This document shows positions 50,045 through 57,910 of a stretch of DNA of 64,000 nucleotides, piece by piece; within the stretch, counting starts at the first letter, position 1; every line of letters starts with the position of its first letter. Below the pieces are notes generated by a model, which saw only the letters and a program-made list of their open reading frames with translations, made no database searches and had not been told where the DNA came from. This DNA is from Trebonia sp036276115 (GTDB lineage Bacteria > Actinomycetota > Actinomycetes > Streptosporangiales > Streptosporangiaceae). Where the stretch lies: positions 1 to 64,000 of the forward strand of contig DATBEM010000222.1 of the NCBI GenBank assembly GCA_036276115.1, written 5' to 3'. Position numbers and translations under genes: made by a program.

Positions 50045-50884
50045 CTAGCCCGCGAGCGGCGCCGGGCGGCCGGTGGTGACGGTGGCGATCGCGACCGGCT
50101 TCACGCCGTCGATCGTCGCCGTGATCGTGACGACCCCGAGGCCCTTGCCCCGGTGGGCGATCCGCCCCTCGAACCGCGGGGTGGCCCCCAGGGGGATCGG
50201 CCGGGGGTAGCTGACGTGCACCGAGGCGGTCTCGGCGGGGCCGCCGGCGGCGGCCAGGGCGGTCTGCGCGACCAGGTCGCAGGCGGCCAGGGTGACGCCG
50301 CCGTGCAGGTTGCCGAGCGGGTTGACCACGTCCGCGGTGACCGCCAGGTCCAGCACGGCGCCCCCCTCGGTCGGGTGGACCTTGGCCCCCAGCAGGGCCG
50401 ACAGGTCGACCGGGTCGGGCCGGCCGGCCGCGGGCGGCTCGACCGGGCCGCTGCCGTGCTCGGGGCCGGTGGTGACCCAGCGGCCGTGCTGGCGGCACTC
50501 GGCCACGAGGCGGCCGCCGGCGTCGCGGACCGAGCCCGACGCGCTGCCGCCGTGCGGCCCGGCGTACGTGGGCCGCCCCTTGGCCTCCAGCCGGGTGCCG
50601 TCGACTGGGACCGGCCCGTACAGGTCCAGGGAGATCTCCGCGCTGACCGACCACATGCCGGCCGGGCGGTCGGTCACGATGGCGAACCCGAGCACGTCGT
50701 CCACCAGGACGCCGAGCGCGCCGCCGCCCGCGCGGCCCATCGGGCCCGCCAGCCACGGCCCGGTGGCCATGGAGCTGGCGACCTCGCCGCCGATGACGGT
50801 GGCGTGGGTGAGGCCGAAGGAGCGCTCGATCCGGCCCGTGAGGACGATCATGCCGGGGCGCGAATGGGGATTCACATTCGTCAT
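50045..50884 (-). CDS. Double-hotdog PaaI-like thioesterase
   Basis: This 279-aa protein has two hotdog domains. The first (about 15-115) includes GRAGGGALGVLVDDVLGFA and the second (about 150-275) has PLGNLHGGVTLAACDLVAQTALAA, the PaaI/4HBT active-site helix. It probably hydrolyses acyl-CoA esters. The ATG lacks a ribosome site and may be leaderless. ATG 50851 is an alternative. The 75-base gap to the divergent XRE gene has only promoter-sized space. Confidence 0.85.
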   Translation of the reverse strand: MTNVNPHSRPGMIVLTGRIERSFGLTHATVIGGEVASSMATGPWLAGPMGRAGGGALGVLVDDVLGFAIVTDRPAGMWSVSAEISLDLYGPVPVDGTRLEAKGRPTYAGPHGGSASGSVRDAGGRLVAECRQHGRWVTTGPEHGSGPVEPPAAGRPDPVDLSALLGAKVHPTEGGAVLDLAVTADVVNPLGNLHGGVTLAACDLVAQTALAAAGGPAETASVHVSYPRPIPLGATPRFEGRIAHRGKGLGVVTITATIDGVKPVAIATVTTGRPAPLAG

Positions 50885-50959
50885 TGTGGCACCCGGCCGG
50901 CCGGCGCCGGCCCGGGGGCACGGCCACTCCTGGCCGACTCGGCAAATACCCTTGCCACC

Positions 50960-51562
50960 ATGGCAAACAACGACGCGGTCCTCAGCGCGGTCGGGCCGCG
51001 GCTGCGGGACCTGCGGGCGGGCAAGGGGCTGACGCTGGCGGACCTGTCGGCCAGCACCGGGATCTCGCCGAGCACGCTGTCGCGGCTGGAGTCCGGCGGC
51101 CGCAAGCCGACCCTGGAGCTCCTGCTGCCGCTGGCGCGAGCCTATGACGTGCGGCTGGACGACCTCGTGGGGGTGCCCGGGCCGGCCGACCCGCGGGTGC
51201 TGGGCAAGCCGGTCACCCGGCACGGGCGCACCTACATCCCGCTGACCCAGCGGCCCGGGGGCGTGCGGGCCTACAAGGTCGTGCTGCCGCCGGCCCAGGC
51301 GGCCCCGGGGCCGGGCGAGCAGCAGAGCCACGAGGGCCATGAGTGGATGTACGTGCTCGACGGGCGGCTGCGGCTCCTGCTGGGCGAGCACGACATCGTG
51401 CTGCGGCCGGGCGAGGCGGCCGAGTTCGACACCCGCACGCCGCACGCGTTCGCCTGCGCCGACGGGCAGCCGGCCGAGGTGCTGGTCCTGTTCGGCCCGC
51501 AGGGCGAGCAGGTCCACCTGCGCGCCCGCCCCCGCCGGGCCGGGAGCGCGGCTCAGGCGTAG
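50960..51562 (+). CDS. XRE family regulator with a cupin sensor domain
   Basis: In this 200-aa protein, residues 8-65 form a Cro/CI helix-turn-helix (LRDLRAGKGLTLADLSASTGISPSTLSRLESGGRKPTL). Residues 105-190 form a cupin (HEGHEWMYVLDGRLRLLLGEHDIVLRPGEAAEFDTRTPHAFA) that could bind a metal and a small ligand. TACCCT at 50947-50952 places a transcription start on the A of the ATG, so the mRNA is likely leaderless. It is divergent from the thioesterase gene, a possible target. Confidence 0.88.
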   Translation: MANNDAVLSAVGPRLRDLRAGKGLTLADLSASTGISPSTLSRLESGGRKPTLELLLPLARAYDVRLDDLVGVPGPADPRVLGKPVTRHGRTYIPLTQRPGGVRAYKVVLPPAQAAPGPGEQQSHEGHEWMYVLDGRLRLLLGEHDIVLRPGEAAEFDTRTPHAFACADGQPAEVLVLFGPQGEQVHLRARPRRAGSAAQA

Positions 51563-52521
51563 TCGCGCAAGCCGGCGGTGCCGATGCTGATGAGCTGGTC
51601 GGTCTCGGGGCCGCGGCTGCCCTGGAGCCACATGTTCAGGCCGCCGAGCAGCTCCATCGCCGCCGCCCAGCGGCCGAAGGAGTCCAGCGCCGCCAGCTCG
51701 GCCGCCGTCAGCGGGGTCGCCGCGACGGCTGAGTAGCGGCCGGCGACGGCGGCCATCCGCTCGGGCAGCGAGCCGGGCGAGCCGTGCATGAGGCTGGCGG
51801 CGATGACGGCCAGCTCCTGCAGCCGGGGCCACCAGTTGGCGAGGGCGAAGTCCAGGATGGTGACCTGGCCGCCGGGGCCGAGCAGGACGTTGCCGGCCGT
51901 GAGGTCGGCGTGGATGAGCGCGTGCGGCAGGTCGCCGGTGCGCACGTCGCCGAGCTCGGCGACCGCGGCGTCCACCAGCCCCCGCTGCTCGGGGTCGAGC
52001 AGGTGCCCGACCTGCCCGGCCAGGGGAACGAGGTTCGCGATCGCCCACGGGTCGAACACCGGCTCGGGCCGGGCGTCGATGCGGTGGATCCGGGCGGCCT
52101 GCTCCACCACCAGGCCCAGCTCGTCCTCCGTCGGCGGGCGGCCCAGCTCGTAGTAGGACGAGCCCGCCACGTGGTCCATGACGACCAGGTAATGCCCGTC
52201 GTAGCCGTGCACGACGGCGCCGCCGCGGTCGGGGTGCAGCCGCGGGTGGCGGACCCCGGCGTCCTGGGCGCGGGCGATGATGCCGGCCGTCCGGGCGGGG
52301 ACGCTGGCCGGGCGCCCGGCGGCGAAGACCTTCACCACCACCCGGCCCCGGTCGCCGCGCACGTCCAGGTTGCAGTCCTCGTACCCGGTGTCGATGACCG
52401 ACCAGTCGCGCACCGCCCCGAGCCGGTACTCCCCGGCCACGTGCCCGACCAGTTCCGGCAGGCTCGTCTTGACCCGGCTGGCGGGCCCGGCGGAAGTGTC
52501 TAGCGTCGCATCACCGGTCAT
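51553..52521 (-). CDS. Aminoglycoside-phosphotransferase-family kinase
   Basis: This 322-aa APH-fold protein has the catalytic loop ALIHADLTAGNVLL, the metal Asp in VTILDFALANW and a homoserine-kinase-like N-lobe (RVVVKVFAAGRPA). Such proteins phosphorylate small molecules (antibiotics, choline, homoserine). No substrate can be chosen here. Its 3' end overlaps the 3' end of the XRE-cupin gene by 10 bases, tail to tail. Confidence 0.83.
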   Translation of the reverse strand: MTGDATLDTSAGPASRVKTSLPELVGHVAGEYRLGAVRDWSVIDTGYEDCNLDVRGDRGRVVVKVFAAGRPASVPARTAGIIARAQDAGVRHPRLHPDRGGAVVHGYDGHYLVVMDHVAGSSYYELGRPPTEDELGLVVEQAARIHRIDARPEPVFDPWAIANLVPLAGQVGHLLDPEQRGLVDAAVAELGDVRTGDLPHALIHADLTAGNVLLGPGGQVTILDFALANWWPRLQELAVIAASLMHGSPGSLPERMAAVAGRYSAVAATPLTAAELAALDSFGRWAAAMELLGGLNMWLQGSRGPETDQLISIGTAGLRDYA

Positions 52522-52622
52522 CCGCCCAGGCTACCCGCCGGTCACGCCCCGTCCGGGGGAGGGCGAGCGGAATGGACCAGCCCGGCCGTGGGTTACCGTA
52601 CGCCAGGAGAGGTGATCATCTG

Positions 52623-53705
52623 ATGTCCGTCCGGTTGTCGATTCTGGACCTCGCGCCGATCGCGAAGGGCCAGAGCGCGAGCGAGAGCTTCCAGGGGTGC
52701 GTGGCGCTCGCCCGCAAGGCCGAGGAGCTCGGGTACCACCGGGTCTGGTACGCCGAGCACCACAACATGGCCTCGATCGCGTCGTCGGCCACCAGCGTGC
52801 TGATCGCGCACGTCGGGGCGCAGACGTCGACCATCCGGCTGGGCTCGGGCGGCATCATGCTGCCCAATCACTCGCCGCTCGTGATCGCCGAGCAATTCGG
52901 GACGCTGGCGGCCATGTACCCCGGGCGGATCGACCTCGGCCTGGGCCGCGCGCCCGGCAGCGACCAGCAGACCACGTACGCGCTGCGGCGCGACCCGCGC
53001 ACCTCCGAGCGGTTCCCCCAGGACGTGCTGGAGCTGCAGGCCTTCCTCGGGCCTGAGTCCAAGGTCCAGGGGGTGGAGGCCACCCCGGGCAAGAACTCGA
53101 ACGTCCCGCTGTACATCCTCGGCTCGTCGCTGTTCGGCGCGCAGCTGGCGGGGATGCTGGGCCTGCCGTACGCGTTCGCGTCGCACTTCGCACCGGACTC
53201 GCTGATGGACGCGATCGCCAGCTACAAGGCCGAGTTCAAGCCGTCGGCCCAGTTGGAGCGGCCCTACCTGATCGCCGGGATCAACGTCACCGCCGCCCCG
53301 ACGACCGAGGAGGCCACGGCTGACTTCCAGGCGGTCCGCCGGGTCCGCGCGGTCAGCCTGTTCGGCCGCCGCCTGGGCCTGCCCCAGGACCTGACCGACG
53401 AGCAGGCCGACGAGGTGCTCGCCAGCGCGGTCGGCATGCACGTGGACCAGATGCTGCGCTACTCGGCGGTCGGCACCCCGGCCCAGGTCCGCGACTACGT
53501 GGACCAGTTCGCGGCCAAGACCGGCGCCGACGAGCTGATCACCGTCCACCAGTCCCCCGCCATCGAGGGCCGGCTGCGCTCGGTCGAGCTGCTCGCGCAC
53601 GCGATGGCGGGCGAGCCGGCCATGGACAACGTCCCCGGCATGAGCGCCAACGTCCCCGGCATGAGCGCCAACGTCCCCGGCGTGAGCGCCAACGTCCACG
53701 CGTGA
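52623..53705 (+). CDS. LLM class flavin-dependent oxidoreductase
   Basis: This 360-aa luciferase-like monooxygenase is of the group starting VRLSILDLAPIAKGQSASESF. It includes YHRVWYAEHHNMASIASSATSVLIAHVG, GSGGIMLPNHSPLVIAEQFG and LGRAPGSDQQT. It uses FMN or F420 with an unknown substrate. AGGAGAGGTG precedes the ATG. The last 25 residues (NVPGMSA twice, then variants) come from a 21-bp minisatellite that runs on past the stop into the next gene. Confidence 0.9.
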   Translation: MSVRLSILDLAPIAKGQSASESFQGCVALARKAEELGYHRVWYAEHHNMASIASSATSVLIAHVGAQTSTIRLGSGGIMLPNHSPLVIAEQFGTLAAMYPGRIDLGLGRAPGSDQQTTYALRRDPRTSERFPQDVLELQAFLGPESKVQGVEATPGKNSNVPLYILGSSLFGAQLAGMLGLPYAFASHFAPDSLMDAIASYKAEFKPSAQLERPYLIAGINVTAAPTTEEATADFQAVRRVRAVSLFGRRLGLPQDLTDEQADEVLASAVGMHVDQMLRYSAVGTPAQVRDYVDQFAAKTGADELITVHQSPAIEGRLRSVELLAHAMAGEPAMDNVPGMSANVPGMSANVPGVSANVHA

Positions 53706-53730
53706 GCGGCAACGTCCCCGCGTGAGCGGT
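53628..53730. repeat. Minisatellite bridging two genes
   Basis: Three 21-bp units AACGTCCCCGGC(A/G)TGAGCGCC (53628-53690) are followed by two 20-bp units (53691-53730). The one-base loss shifts the frame, so the fourth unit supplies the TGA of the oxidoreductase, and the fifth supplies the GTG start of the CoA-transferase fusion. Confidence 0.88.
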
Positions 53731-55641
53731 GCCGCCGCGGCTGACGGCGACGATGACGCGCCGCTGGCCGGGCTGCGGGTGGTCGAGGTCTCCAGCTTCG
53801 TGGCCGCCCCGCTCGCCGGGCTCACCCTCGCCCAGCTCGGGGCCGAGGTCATCCGGGTCGACCCGGCCGGCGGCGGCCCGGACTACACCCGCTGGCCGCT
53901 GGCCCCGTCGGGCGCCAGCTTGTACTGGACCGGCCTGAACAAGGGCAAGCGGTCGGTCGCGCTGGACCTGCGCGACCCGCAATCGCAGCGGGCGGTGCGG
54001 GACCTGGTGGCCGGCTCGGGGCCAGACGGCGGGATCCTCATCACCAACGCGGGCTACCCGTGGCTGGGGTACGAGGAGCTGCGGGCCGACCGCGGCGACG
54101 TCATCCACCTGCGGATTACCGGCACCCACGACGGCGGCACGGCGGTGGACTACACGGTCAACGCCGGCATCGGGTTCCCGCTGGTCACCGGCCCGCAGGA
54201 CGCGCGCGGGCCGGTCAACCACGTGCTGCCTGCCTGGGACCTGGCCTGCGGGCTGTACGCGGCGACCGGGATCCTCGCCGCCGAGCGGCACCGGCGCCGC
54301 ACCGGCCAGGGCCGGGCGATCACCCTCGCGCTGGCCGACGTCGCCCTGACCGTGACCGGCCACCTGGGCTGGCTCGCCGAGCCCGCCCTGGGCGGGCAGG
54401 ACCGGCCCCGCATCGGCAATCACCTCTACGGCTCCTTCGCCCGGGATTTCACCACGGGATCGGGTGACTCGATCCTGGTCGTGCTCTTGACCAGCCGCCA
54501 TTTCGCTGACCTGGGCCGCTGCACCGGCCTCGGGGACGCGTTCGCGGCGGTGGAGCGCGCCCTCGGGGCCGACTTCTCGACCGACGCCGGGCGCTACGCC
54601 CACCGGGAGGTCATCGCCGCGATCCTCGCCCCCTGGTTCGCGGCCCGCACGACCGCCGAAGCGGAGCGGGCGCTATCCCAGTCGTCGGCCTTGTGGCAGC
54701 GATACCGGACGTTCGCGCAGGTCGCGGCCGATCCCGCCACCGCCGCGCACCCGCTGATGCACCAGGTGGACCAGCCCGGCGTCGGCCTCGTGACCGTGCC
54801 CGGCAGCCCCCTGGTACAGCCCGGGCTGCCCGCGGTCGCGCCGGCGCCGGCCCTCGGCGGCGACACCGCGGACGTGCTCGCCACTGTAGCCCGGGCCCGT
54901 GATGAGGACCCTGGCCACCAGGAAGCCGAGGGCACCCGCAGAAGCCAAGGCGACGGTCCGCCTGCCGGCCAACAGCCGGTCACTAAGATAATGAGCGCCG
55001 TGACCTCTACTGCGATCTCGCTGCCGGGCCGGACCGTCATCTTCGACTACGGCGACGTCATCTCACTGCCCCAGTCCGCGCGGGACCGGGCGGTGCTGGA
55101 GAACCTCGCGGGCGTCGACCCGGGCAAGTTCTGGGCCGCCTACAACGCGCACCGGGCCGCCCTCGACCTCGGGGCGGGGGGCGCGCGGGCCTACTGGGCG
55201 CAGGTCGCGGCCGACACCGGGGCTGACTGGGACGGGCCGCGGGTGCACGCGCTGTGGGTCGCGGACCTGCGCGGCTGGATGTCCGTCAACCCCGAGGTCG
55301 CCCAGGTCCTGGCCGACCTGAAGGCCGGCGGCACCCGCCTGGCGCTGCTGTCCAACGCGGGGGCCGAGTACGGCAGCTACTTTCGCGGCGGAGTCCTCGG
55401 GGACTACTTCGAGGCCTGCTACGTCAGCGGCGAGCTGCGGCTGCTGAAGCCCGACGCCGCGATCTACCGGCACGTCCTGGCCGACCTGGGGATCGAGGCG
55501 CGCGCGGCGGTCTTCATCGACAACCGGGCCGGCAACGTCGCCGGGGCGGCGGAATTGGGAATTACCGGACACGTGTTTACTAACCCGGGAGCGCTACGGG
55601 CGTTCCTGGAATCGCTGCCCACCCTGGAGGACTGCAAGTGA
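53722..55641 (+). CDS. CaiB/BaiF CoA-transferase fused to a HAD hydrolase
   Basis: In this single 639-aa frame, residues 12-395 form a class III CoA-transferase (GLRVVEVSSFVAAPLAGLTLAQLGAEVIRVDP, LNKGKRSVALDL, and the catalytic Asp likely in PAWDLACGLYAATG). Residues 430-639 form a HAD-IA domain of the FDxGxV kind (VIFDYGDVIS, LLSNAGAEYGSY, RLLKPDAAIYRHV, AVFIDNRAGNV). The linker (about 395-430) is low complexity and contains ATG 54991, which could start the HAD as a separate protein. TAAGATA lies just before it. I know no standard CaiB-HAD fusion. GTG 53722 comes from the minisatellite. Confidence 0.8.
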   Translation: MSGAAAADGDDDAPLAGLRVVEVSSFVAAPLAGLTLAQLGAEVIRVDPAGGGPDYTRWPLAPSGASLYWTGLNKGKRSVALDLRDPQSQRAVRDLVAGSGPDGGILITNAGYPWLGYEELRADRGDVIHLRITGTHDGGTAVDYTVNAGIGFPLVTGPQDARGPVNHVLPAWDLACGLYAATGILAAERHRRRTGQGRAITLALADVALTVTGHLGWLAEPALGGQDRPRIGNHLYGSFARDFTTGSGDSILVVLLTSRHFADLGRCTGLGDAFAAVERALGADFSTDAGRYAHREVIAAILAPWFAARTTAEAERALSQSSALWQRYRTFAQVAADPATAAHPLMHQVDQPGVGLVTVPGSPLVQPGLPAVAPAPALGGDTADVLATVARARDEDPGHQEAEGTRRSQGDGPPAGQQPVTKIMSAVTSTAISLPGRTVIFDYGDVISLPQSARDRAVLENLAGVDPGKFWAAYNAHRAALDLGAGGARAYWAQVAADTGADWDGPRVHALWVADLRGWMSVNPEVAQVLADLKAGGTRLALLSNAGAEYGSYFRGGVLGDYFEACYVSGELRLLKPDAAIYRHVLADLGIEARAAVFIDNRAGNVAGAAELGITGHVFTNPGALRAFLESLPTLEDCK

Positions 55642-56171
55642 CTTCAACCTATGACTTCACCGCCAAGACGGCCGACGGCGTCGAGGTGCCGCTGGGCGAG
55701 TACAGGGACAAGCTGCTGCTCATCGTCAACGTGGCCAGCAAGTGCGGGCTGACGCCCCAGTACGAGGGCCTGGAGGAGCTGTACCGGGCGGACAAGGACC
55801 GGGGCCTGGAGGTCCTCGGCTTCCCCTGCAACCAGTTCAAGGGGCAGGAGCCGGGTACCGACGAGGAGATCCAGGACTTCTGCAAGACGACCTACGACGT
55901 GACGTTCCCGGTCTTCGCCAAGGTTGACGTCAACGGCCCCGACGCCGCCCCGCTGTACCAGTTCCTGCGGGCCGAGGCCCCGGGCGACTTCGGCCCCCAG
56001 TACGGCCAGTTCCACGACGCGATCTCCAAGATCAACCCCGACTCGCCCGACGGCGACGTCAAGTGGAACTTCACCAAGTTCCTCATCGCCCGCGACGGCA
56101 CCGTGATCAAGCGCTACGAGCCGCCGGTCCCGCCGGCCGACATCAAGGCCGACCTGGAGAACTACCTGTAG
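55638..56171 (+). CDS. Glutathione peroxidase family thiol peroxidase
   Basis: This 177-aa protein has Cys36 in VNVASKCGLTPQYEGLE as peroxidatic residue (Cys, not Sec), FPCNQFKGQEPG with the Gln and second Cys, and KWNFTKFLIARDG with the Trp and Asn of the active-site tetrad. Bacterial members often use thioredoxin. GTG 55638 overlaps the preceding stop (GTGA) and has GGAGG at 7 nt. Confidence 0.92.
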   Translation: MTSTYDFTAKTADGVEVPLGEYRDKLLLIVNVASKCGLTPQYEGLEELYRADKDRGLEVLGFPCNQFKGQEPGTDEEIQDFCKTTYDVTFPVFAKVDVNGPDAAPLYQFLRAEAPGDFGPQYGQFHDAISKINPDSPDGDVKWNFTKFLIARDGTVIKRYEPPVPPADIKADLENYL

Positions 56172-56211
56172 GCCCGGTTCCCCCGCGCGCCGCCCGCGCC
56201 GGGACGCCTGC

Positions 56212-57024
56212 TCAGGTGTTCCCGCCGCGGGTGACGTTGTGCTTGGCCTTGCGCTCGATCCTGAACCAGCCCGCGTGGTTGAGCGTGATGACGTTGTCGT
56301 GGATGGCGCCGGAGCCCTTGTCCTCCACGTGCACGCCGTAGGTGCCGTTGTCGTGGACGCGGTTGCCGCGGATGACCGGGCCCGCCGGGCTGTTGACGCG
56401 GATGCCCGAGTGCTTGTTGTAGCAGACCTCGTTGTCCTCGTACGTGCCGCGGGCGTTGCCGAGGATGAACAGGCCCGCCTGGGTGGCCTCGCGGATCAGG
56501 TTCCGGCGGAACACCGGGTCCGACTCGCCGGTGATGATCACGCAGGGGTAGCGGGCGCGGATCACCTGGTTGTCCTCGAACGTCCCGCGGGCGTTCCCGC
56601 TGACGCGAAGGCAGTACTCCCGCCCGTCGTGGATCACGTTGCGGCGCAGGGCCGGGTCGCTGTCGCCGAGGACCTGCACGCAGGTGCCGCTGTCGCTGCT
56701 GATGTCGCAGTCCTCGATCACCAGCTGGCCGCGGTGGAGCAGGACGCCGCGCTCCTCGGGGCCGCTGGCCTGCCGGAGGGTGAGGTTCGCGACCCGGCCG
56801 CCGTCGGCCACGCTCTCCAGGACGTTCTGGTCGCCGCTGGCGGTGATGACGATGTCCTCGCGGTCGCCGTCGCCCACGACCTGCAGCGGCTGGTCGAGGT
56901 AGAGCGCGTCCGCGTAGAAGCCCGGGCGGACCATGATCGTGTCGCCGGGGCCGGCCGCCTTGACCGCCGCGCTCACCGTCGTGAAGTCGCCCCCGCCGCT
57001 CCCGTCGACCACATGACTTGCCAC
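56212..57024 (-). CDS. Right-handed parallel beta-helix repeat protein
   Basis: This 270-aa protein begins VVDGSGGGDFTTVSAAVKAAGPGDTIMVRPGFY, as pectate-lyase-like proteins do. Its PbH1 turns recur about every 22 residues (ALRRNVIHDG, NARGTFEDNQV, PVFRRNLIREA, NARGTYEDNEV, PVIRGNRVHDN). No signal peptide is seen and no lyase catalytic residues are evident, so it may be a scaffold or effector-like protein rather than an enzyme. The start is GTG 57024. It is divergent from the HAD gene. Confidence 0.82.
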   Translation of the reverse strand: MASHVVDGSGGGDFTTVSAAVKAAGPGDTIMVRPGFYADALYLDQPLQVVGDGDREDIVITASGDQNVLESVADGGRVANLTLRQASGPEERGVLLHRGQLVIEDCDISSDSGTCVQVLGDSDPALRRNVIHDGREYCLRVSGNARGTFEDNQVIRARYPCVIITGESDPVFRRNLIREATQAGLFILGNARGTYEDNEVCYNKHSGIRVNSPAGPVIRGNRVHDNGTYGVHVEDKGSGAIHDNVITLNHAGWFRIERKAKHNVTRGGNT

Positions 57025-57079
57025 CGCTACCGCCCCCTATGCCCGGGCACTGCGCCCTCAGTAGCCGCATACTAAGCGC

Positions 57080-57769
57080 ATGGACTATCCGCAGGCACCA
57101 GTGCCCGCCTTCTTGTTCGACCTCGACGGGACGCTCATCGACAGCGTCTACCAGCACGTGACCGCGTGGCACGCGGCGCTGGCGGCCATCGGCGTGGACC
57201 TGTCGGTATGGCGCATCCACCGGCGGATCGGGATGAGCGGCGGCCTGTTCGTCCAGGCGCTGCTGCGCGAGACCGGCGCCGAGCTGAGCGCCGCGCAGAT
57301 CCGGCAGCTGCAGGAGGCGCACGCGGCCGAGTACACCCGGCAGGCCCAGACCGTGACCCCGCTGCCGGGGGCGCGCGAGCTGCTGGCGGCGCTGACCGCG
57401 GCCGGGGTGCAGTGGGCGATCGCGACCAGCGGCTACGCGGCGACCGCGCGGTCCGCCTTGAGCCTGCTCGGCGTCGCCGAGGACACCCCCATGGTGACCC
57501 GCGACCTGGTCCGGCACGCCAAGCCCGACCCCGACCTGTTCCTGGCGGCGGCCGCGCTGCTGGGAGTGGACCCGCGCGACTCGGTCGTGGTCGGCGACAG
57601 CGTGTGGGACCTGCTGGCCGCCCGCCGGGCGGGGGCGCTCGGGGTCGGCCTCCAGTCCGGCGGGTACGGCCGGGAGGAGCTGGAACGGGCCGGCGCCTAC
57701 CGCGTGTACGCCGACCCGGCGGAGATGCTCCAGCGGCTGTACGAGATCGGCGTCCGCCCGGCCGGCTAG
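57080..57769 (+). CDS. HAD superfamily hydrolase (phosphoglycolate-phosphatase-like)
   Basis: This 229-aa HAD-IA phosphatase has motif I FLFDLDGTLIDS, motif II WAIATSGY, the Lys in RHAKPDPDLFLAA and motif IV VVVGDSVWDLLAA. The helical cap follows motif I. CATACT 7-12 bases before the ATG suggests a leaderless transcript. The substrate is unknown. Confidence 0.88.
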   Translation: MDYPQAPVPAFLFDLDGTLIDSVYQHVTAWHAALAAIGVDLSVWRIHRRIGMSGGLFVQALLRETGAELSAAQIRQLQEAHAAEYTRQAQTVTPLPGARELLAALTAAGVQWAIATSGYAATARSALSLLGVAEDTPMVTRDLVRHAKPDPDLFLAAAALLGVDPRDSVVVGDSVWDLLAARRAGALGVGLQSGGYGREELERAGAYRVYADPAEMLQRLYEIGVRPAG

Positions 57770-57866
57770 GTTCCGGCTGGCCCGCATATCCCAGGCCAGG
57801 GCGGCGCGCAATGGCGGGAAGGAGCGCGGGATAAGCGCTTGCGGCGGCTGGTGAGTCCGCCCGGAC

Positions 57867-57885
57867 GGCGATATGCTAAATCGCC
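57867..57885. promoter_or_regulatory. Inverted repeat over the htpG -10 region
   Basis: GGCGAT and ATCGCC (57867-57872, 57880-57885) flank TATGCT, a plausible -10, 26 bases before the htpG ATG. A repressor bound here would block transcription, as expected for a heat-shock gene. It is neither a CIRCE nor a HAIR element. Confidence 0.4.
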
Positions 57886-57910
57886 AGTTAAAGGGTCAAG
57901 GAGGAGCCGC

